DNA of 28,360 nucleotides from Acidobacteriota bacterium (GTDB lineage: Bacteria; Acidobacteriota; Terriglobia; UBA7540): contig JAJYJL010000005.1 of NCBI GenBank assembly GCA_021789565.1, forward strand, positions 1-28,360, given 5' to 3'. This document shows positions 24,643-28,360 of this stretch, in pieces; positions within the stretch are counted from its first letter, which is position 1, and every line of letters begins with the position of its first letter. The position numbers were made by a program, and so were the translations under genes. The notes under the pieces were generated by a model that ran no database searches, was not told the DNA's origin, and saw nothing but the letters and a program-made list of their open reading frames with translations.

Positions 24643-25584
24643 CTACACGTCCCGCAAAAGTTCGGCGATCACGTTCTGAACACCAATGTAGGGATCACCG
24701 GACCCTTCGAATTCCACCGAATAAACGCCGTGGAACCGCTCGCGTCTGGCAATCTCAACGCAGGCCGGGAAATTGTATTTCGTCTCCTTGCCTTGAGCGT
24801 CAAATTCCAGCCCATTGGCGTGGCAAACGGTCGGAGCATATTGAAAAAGCAGGGCCAGCCCGCGGGCGCGGGCCTCGGCATCCGGAAAGTTTCCAAAGTC
24901 CGGCAGCGCGCCGAAATATCTGCTGTTCACCGCCTTGAAAAGTTTGACCAGGTCTTCGGGATGTTCGGACCCGGCGCCGCCGTGGTTCTCCACAATGACA
25001 CGAATGCCTTTCCGGCCGGCGTAGGCAACCAGCTTCCTGTAGGAATCGATAGTGGGAGCAGGATTCAGCGGATTCATTTTGCCCGGATCGCACCGGACCG
25101 AGCGCGCGTGAAGATGCGCGGCAATATCAATCCAATTCCTGGCGGCCTCGACCGCGGCGCCACGCACAGACTCGTTCGGATCAGACAAGCCGCCCTCTGT
25201 CCGCAACTCCTTAATGTCAACGAGAAGGTTCACAAGAAAGGAGCGCGCCCGGACCAACTGGCTGCGCAGTTCGTCCACATAGGCAGGGTCCGTGGAGGCA
25301 AAATGCGCAGCAACAAATTCCAGGCGATGAACTTTGTATCGGTCCGCAATCATGTGCGGGAAATCGAGCAGCGCAAACGTCTCTTCGGGGCCGTGATAGT
25401 CTTTGGGGCGAGTCTGAGGAAAATAATTGCGGAAGCTTCGGGATGAAACTCCAAGGCGCTGACTCAAAAGGTACGCCGAATGAGAAACTCGGCGCGAGCG
25501 GCCGGGGAGGCGGCCCGCCTTGCCCTCAATTGCAGCGGCGGCCAGACCTGCCGCCAGGTAACCCACGAATTCTCTTCTTTCCAT
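24643..25584 (-). CDS. sugar phosphate isomerase/epimerase-like TIM-barrel protein, Tat-type signal
   Basis: Xylose-isomerase-like (AP-endonuclease 2) fold protein, 313 aa from the ATG at 25584 (MERREFVGYLAAGLAAAA). The ERREFVGYL start is a minimal twin-arginine-like signal, so export is possible. Barrel features include ADRYKVHRLEFVAAHFAS, ARNWIDIAAHLHARSVRCDPG, GIRVIVENHGGAGSEHPEDL with the metal-binding Glu of VENHG, and GALPDFGNFP. The C-terminal VYSVEFEGSGDPY supplies another conserved Glu. The gene converges with the permease remnant, leaving 10 bp, and an IS begins 100 bp upstream. Substrate is not known; such proteins are frequent beside sugar-degrading genes. Confidence 0.85.
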   Translation of the reverse strand: MERREFVGYLAAGLAAAAIEGKAGRLPGRSRRVSHSAYLLSQRLGVSSRSFRNYFPQTRPKDYHGPEETFALLDFPHMIADRYKVHRLEFVAAHFASTDPAYVDELRSQLVRARSFLVNLLVDIKELRTEGGLSDPNESVRGAAVEAARNWIDIAAHLHARSVRCDPGKMNPLNPAPTIDSYRKLVAYAGRKGIRVIVENHGGAGSEHPEDLVKLFKAVNSRYFGALPDFGNFPDAEARARGLALLFQYAPTVCHANGLEFDAQGKETKYNFPACVEIARRERFHGVYSVEFEGSGDPYIGVQNVIAELLRDV

Positions 25585-25683
25585 AGCCCCCACTTGCCCC
25601 CGCGCCAACGGGCCCAGTCAGCCGGCCTTTCAGTTTACCTGCAAAGGCTGTTCGAAATCTGCACCACTGCGCTGCTGCGGCAT

Positions 25684-25701
25684 GCTAGCCCAACTTCCGC
25701 G
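25684..25701 (+). repeat. left terminal inverted repeat
   Basis: GCTAGCCCAACTTCCGCG, the exact reverse complement of the sequence at 27005-27022. It marks the outer left edge of the IS1634-like element, 100 bp upstream of the isomerase-like gene. Confidence 0.8.
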
Positions 25702-25838
25702 GTCAATGACGAATTTTGAGTCGTTTTGGAGAGCAGGCCTTTTGTTTTCAATGTAAGTGTGTTCGAGTTCGAAATAGTGACGAATATATTAAAGATTCTC
25801 CTAGACATAAGTGCTTGCGCTCGCCTATATAGTGGCCG

Positions 25839-26952
25839 ATGTACCTCCGTCGGACCAACAAGTCGCACCAGGGAAAAACCTACACCAACTATCTCCTCGT
25901 CGAGTTCGTGCACACGCCCAAGGGTCCCCGCCAGCGCGTGGTCTGCTCCCGGGGCAGCCTCGCCCCGGCACCGCGCGAGGAGTGGCTCAGCTTGGCGCAC
26001 CGGCCCCAAGCCGGGCTCGACGGTGGTCGTGGATCGGGGGATGGCGTATGACGAAAATCTGGCGGAGATCCGGGCGCGCGGCCATCACTACCTGGTGGCC
26101 GCCCGGCAGCCAGAAAGGAATCCGTGGCTGGCGGAGTTCGAGCAGGAAGAGGGTTGGGAAGAGGTGGTCCGCGTGCCCTCGCCGCGCAATCCTGATCAGA
26201 AGAAATCGCAGGTGCGCGTCCGGCGCCGACAGCAAGGGAACGAGCTCTACATCCTCGGTCTGAGCGAGGAGCGCGAGGAAAAGGACCGGGCCATTCGCGA
26301 AACCCATGAGCGCCGCTTGAAAAAAGACCTGGAGCGGTTGAAGGCGCGAATCGAGAAGGGCCAGTTGACCGAACTGGCGAAGATTCACCAAGCGATCGGG
26401 CGGTTGCAGGAACGCTATCCCCGCGTGGCCCGCTACTACCGGATGGGTTACGAGGCCGAGGCGAAGACCCTGACCTGGCAAGAGGACCGCGCGAAAAAAG
26501 CGATCGCGGAAAAACTCGACGGCGGCTATGTGCTGAAGACCGACTGCCAGGATTTGACCACCGACGAAATCTGGCGCACCTATATCCTGCTGACGCGCGT
26601 CGAGGCCGCCTTCCGGGCGATGAAGAGTCCCCTGCTGGAGCGGCCTATCTTCCACCATCTCCAAAAGCGCACGCAGACGCATATCTTCCTCTGCGTCCTG
26701 GCCTACCACCTCCTGGTGGCCATGGAGAAACGCTTTTGGGATCGCGGGGTGCATACCTCGTGGTGGACCCTGCGGCAACAACTCAGTACCCATCAAGTGG
26801 TCACGGTGGTGTTGCCCACGAAGGATGGGCGGGTTCTGAAGATCCGCAAGGGCACTACCCCGGAACCGATCCACCGAGAAATCTACTCGACCCTCAAGAT
26901 CCCCATGGAGGTCATGAAACCGGTCAAAACCTGGCATGAGCCCTCCCCATAG
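25839..26952 (+). pseudogene. IS1634-family transposase, deleted and frameshifted
   Basis: The true N-terminus is the frame starting at 25839: MYLRRTNKSHQGKTYTNYLL..., GPRQRVVCSRGSLAPAPREEWLSLAHRPQ. Around 26010-26020 homology jumps to another frame with VVVDRGMAYDENLAEIRARGHHYLVAAR and continues to 26952. Some 200-250 residues, including the first catalytic acid, are lost at the jump. The C-terminal part keeps the YREK-like box (YILLTRVEAAFRAMKSPLLERPIFHH, with the catalytic Glu) and the following helix HIFLCVLAYHLLVAME. A plus-strand frame covers 25726-26952, but its first part is not transposase. AT-rich TATATAGT just before the ATG could be its promoter. Confidence 0.85.
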
Positions 26953-27004
26953 TGACGGAATGAAAACTCAACCCCGTGCAAATAAGGCACTTCGCTCACC
27001 TCTG

Positions 27005-27022
27005 CGCGGAAGTTGGGCTAGC
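27005..27022 (-). repeat. right terminal inverted repeat
   Basis: CGCGGAAGTTGGGCTAGC, complement of 25684-25701, located 52 bp after the transposase stop. Between it and the next element (27023-27239) there is no gene; a 9-bp inverted repeat GGATCGGGG/CCCCGATCC lies at 27058-27066 and 27106-27114. Confidence 0.8.
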
Positions 27023-27239
27023 CGACGGAAACAGGTACTCAGATGTCGGGGTCTGCTGGATCGGGGTTGCAAAAGCCAGACGGGCCGACTCTGACAGCGG
27101 CATGTCCCCGATCCCAGATTGTGTCTTCGAATCAGGAATGTGGACTAGCGAATTTTCAAGGTCAACTTGGGATTTGGGTGCGCGACATAGAAGTGGGGCT
27201 TTTTCGCATTCCTTGTTTTGGGACCTTTATCTGTACGTA

Positions 27240-27263
27240 TGCTATACTGTCAGATAAAGGAGG
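27240..27263 (+). promoter_or_regulatory. extended -10 and ribosome site of the DUF6788 gene
   Basis: TGCTATACT (27240-27248) is an extended -10, and AAGGAGG (27257-27263) lies 5 nt before the ATG at 27269. The transcript would have a very short leader. Both elements fix the start at 27269 over an upstream in-frame codon at 27218. Confidence 0.6.
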
Positions 27264-27268
27264 TGGCT

Positions 27269-27679
27269 ATGCCCCAAACCCTTCCCGCCCTGGAAGGCGA
27301 AAGGACCCGGTTGTTGGAAGATATCTCCAAGCTCGGCGATTTTCGGAGCGGTTCCATCGGCAGCGTGGTGAGGCGCTGTGGGAAACCGAACTGCCACTGT
27401 GCCCGGCTGCAAGACGCTGGGCACGGCCCCGATTTCCGGCTCACCTATAAAGTCCACGGCAAGACCAGCACCGAGTCGTTACCGACGCCGGCGGCGCGCC
27501 GCAAAGCCGAACGCGAGGTGGCCAAGTTTCGCAAGTTCCAGCAACTCAGCCGTGCGTTCGTGGAAACCAACGCCGCGATTTGCCGTCTGCGACCGGTGGA
27601 GGAGGAGGCGGCCGGGACGTGGACGGCGGAGGAAAAAAAACGGCTGCTGCGATCCATCGGGAGGTGGCGCGGGAAATAA
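27269..27679 (+). CDS. DUF6788-type protein of an ISKra4-like element
   Basis: A 136-aa basic protein found as the first ORF of ISKra4-like insertion sequences; function not known. Visible features: N-terminal helix MPQTLPALEGERTRLLEDI, then GDFRSGSIGSVVRRCGKPNCHCAR with a CGKPNCxC cysteine cluster that may bind zinc, a GHGPDFRLTYKVHGKT segment and a long charged helix (AARRKAEREVAKFRKFQQL). Near its end the codons GAA AAA AAA CGG form an A-run where the transposase frame lies in -1. The last 16 nt overlap the earliest GTG of the transposase. Confidence 0.8.
   Translation: MPQTLPALEGERTRLLEDISKLGDFRSGSIGSVVRRCGKPNCHCARLQDAGHGPDFRLTYKVHGKTSTESLPTPAARRKAEREVAKFRKFQQLSRAFVETNAAICRLRPVEEEAAGTWTAEEKKRLLRSIGRWRGK
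27634..27640 (+). other. possible -1 ribosomal frameshift site (A AAA AAA)
   Basis: In the DUF6788 frame the sequence reads GAA AAA AAA CGG, giving a perfect X-XXY-YYZ heptamer of seven A. A shift to -1 enters the transposase frame, which is open through this point (GGA AAA AAA ACG GCT GCT GCG ATC CAT CGG GAG). The first possible GTG of that frame (27664) has its only GGGAG touching the codon. Confidence 0.45.
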
Positions 27680-28360
27680 ACCAACTGCTGAGTCGCCTCT
27701 TTGCTCAGCGGGGCAAAGGCGGCTCGACCGATCTGGAGGCGGTGGAAATGGCAATGCGGTCGGCCCTGCATCGGGCCGGGGCCGCCGCCCTGAGCGAACT
27801 TTTGCAATTCCCCGCTCCCGCCCCCGAGCAGCGGACGATTCCTCGTGCTTGCGGCCAGCAGGCCCACTACCGCGAGTTGCGATCCAAGTCTGTGCTCACG
27901 GCGGTGGGACGGGTGGAAGTGTCACGCCCTTACTACCTGTGCCCGCATTGCCAGGGCGGCCAATGCCCGGTCGATCGAGAGCTGGACATCGAAAATACAG
28001 AGTTCTCTCCCGGGGTGCGCCGCATGCAGGCGAGGGTGGGCCAGGAGGCTCCCTTCGATCAGGGCCGCGAACAGATGAAAATTCTGGCCGGCTTGGAGGT
28101 GACCGCGAAATCGGTCGAGCGCACGGCGGAGGCGGTGGGCGCAGATATCGCGGAGCGCGAGCAGGTGCAAATCCAGCAAGCCTTGCCGTTGGACCTGCCC
28201 GCCGTGGCCGGCCACCCGATTCCCATCCTGTACGTGCAAATGGACGGGACGGGAGTTCCGGTGGTGAAGAAGGAGACGGTGGGCCGGCAAGGCAAGGTGG
28301 ACGGCCAAGCGGCCCATACCCGCGAAGCCAAGTTGGGATGCGTGTTCACCCAGGCGAGGT
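27664..28360 (+). CDS. ISKra4-like transposase, truncated by the window end
   Basis: DDE-type transposase, about 232 residues visible and open to the edge. Recognisable parts are the N-terminal helical segment (VAREINQLLSRLFAQRGK), a zinc-ribbon-like stretch SRPYYLCPHCQGGQCPVDREL, a helix-rich SPGVRRMQARVGQEAPFDQG region, and the start of the catalytic core with VQMDGTGVPVVKKETVGRQGK and HTREAKLGCVFTQ, which is characteristic for ISKra4-type enzymes; the Asp of QMDGTG should be the first catalytic acid. Start is uncertain: GTG at 27664 lacks a usable ribosome site, and production by -1 frameshift from DUF6788 is an alternative. Confidence 0.85.
   Translation, partial: MAREINQLLSRLFAQRGKGGSTDLEAVEMAMRSALHRAGAAALSELLQFPAPAPEQRTIPRACGQQAHYRELRSKSVLTAVGRVEVSRPYYLCPHCQGGQCPVDRELDIENTEFSPGVRRMQARVGQEAPFDQGREQMKILAGLEVTAKSVERTAEAVGADIAEREQVQIQQALPLDLPAVAGHPIPILYVQMDGTGVPVVKKETVGRQGKVDGQAAHTREAKLGCVFTQAR

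Larger units (their letters stand above)
25684..27022 (+). mobile_element. IS1634-like insertion sequence, internally deleted
   Basis: About 1.34 kb bounded by 18-bp perfect inverted repeats and containing a transposase of the IS1634 type (IS4 superfamily) with a large internal deletion. The flanks (CGGCAT left, CGACGG right) show no target duplication. Full-length IS1634 elements usually carry an uninterrupted transposase of about 500-600 residues. This copy cannot transpose by itself but could be moved by a related enzyme. Confidence 0.75.

Noticed and set aside
24601..25446. Plus-strand frame of 281 codons opposite the isomerase-like gene
   Set aside because: No recognisable motifs; the minus strand encodes a clear TIM-barrel protein, and the plus-strand start lies within the permease remnant tail.
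25987..26937. Minus-strand frame of 316 codons opposite the transposase
   Set aside because: Shadow of the IS1634-type coding sequence.
25675..27031. Target-site duplication around the IS1634-like element
   Set aside because: The bases outside the two inverted repeats (CGGCAT and CGACGG) do not match as a direct repeat.
1..28360. CRISPR array, tRNA or rRNA genes, phage or defence system
   Set aside because: No regularly spaced identical repeats, no tRNA or rRNA-like sequence, and no phage structural or defence genes were seen.

Overview
The window looks like a piece of a Gram-negative soil bacterium of the Acidobacteriota type. This is inferred from gene content: a DUF2934-Hsp20 fusion, Tat-exported sugar enzymes (galactonate-dehydratase-like, GH20-like, isomerase-like), a decayed MacB/FtsX-type permease, a TonB protein and a DcaP-like porin. 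No rRNA or other marker is present, so the phylum call is only moderate. DNA is GC-rich; no tRNA, rRNA or CRISPR array was seen.

Region 1 (1-9445) is mostly housekeeping and stress genes: dut with a possible coupled 48-codon gene upstream, a four-helix TonB-type protein, an ABC-F ATPase, an MFS transporter followed by a structured RNA-like stretch with a strong terminator, a YbaK-type tRNA deacylase, a DUF2934-Hsp20 chaperone, a small unknown gene, a cold-shock protein and a decayed DHA2 drug transporter.

Region 2 (9446-21326) is a phosphate-starvation block, all on the minus strand. In transcription order it is phoB-phoR, a Tat-exported galactonate-dehydratase-like enzyme, a receiver-only regulator, a large porin, then pstS-pstC-pstA-(38-aa ORF)-pstB-phoU. 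The most informative signal is a set of three Pho-box-like arrays, each of four hexamers at an exact 11-bp period. They lie upstream of pstS, the porin and the receiver protein, and so tie the last two genes to phosphate control. A 38-codon single-helix ORF sits between pstA and pstB (4-nt overlap with pstA, short gap before pstB). PstB carries Lys where the Q-loop Gln is expected. phoB appears to be transcribed without a leader.

Region 3 (21461-25584) holds carbohydrate enzymes (GH20-like, sugar isomerase/epimerase-like) around the remains of a MacB-like permease. Region 4 (25684-28360) is mobile DNA: an IS1634-like element with 18-bp perfect inverted ends but an internally deleted transposase, followed by the start of an ISKra4-like element (DUF6788 ORF plus transposase running off the window) whose two ORFs are joined at an A-run suited to -1 frameshifting.
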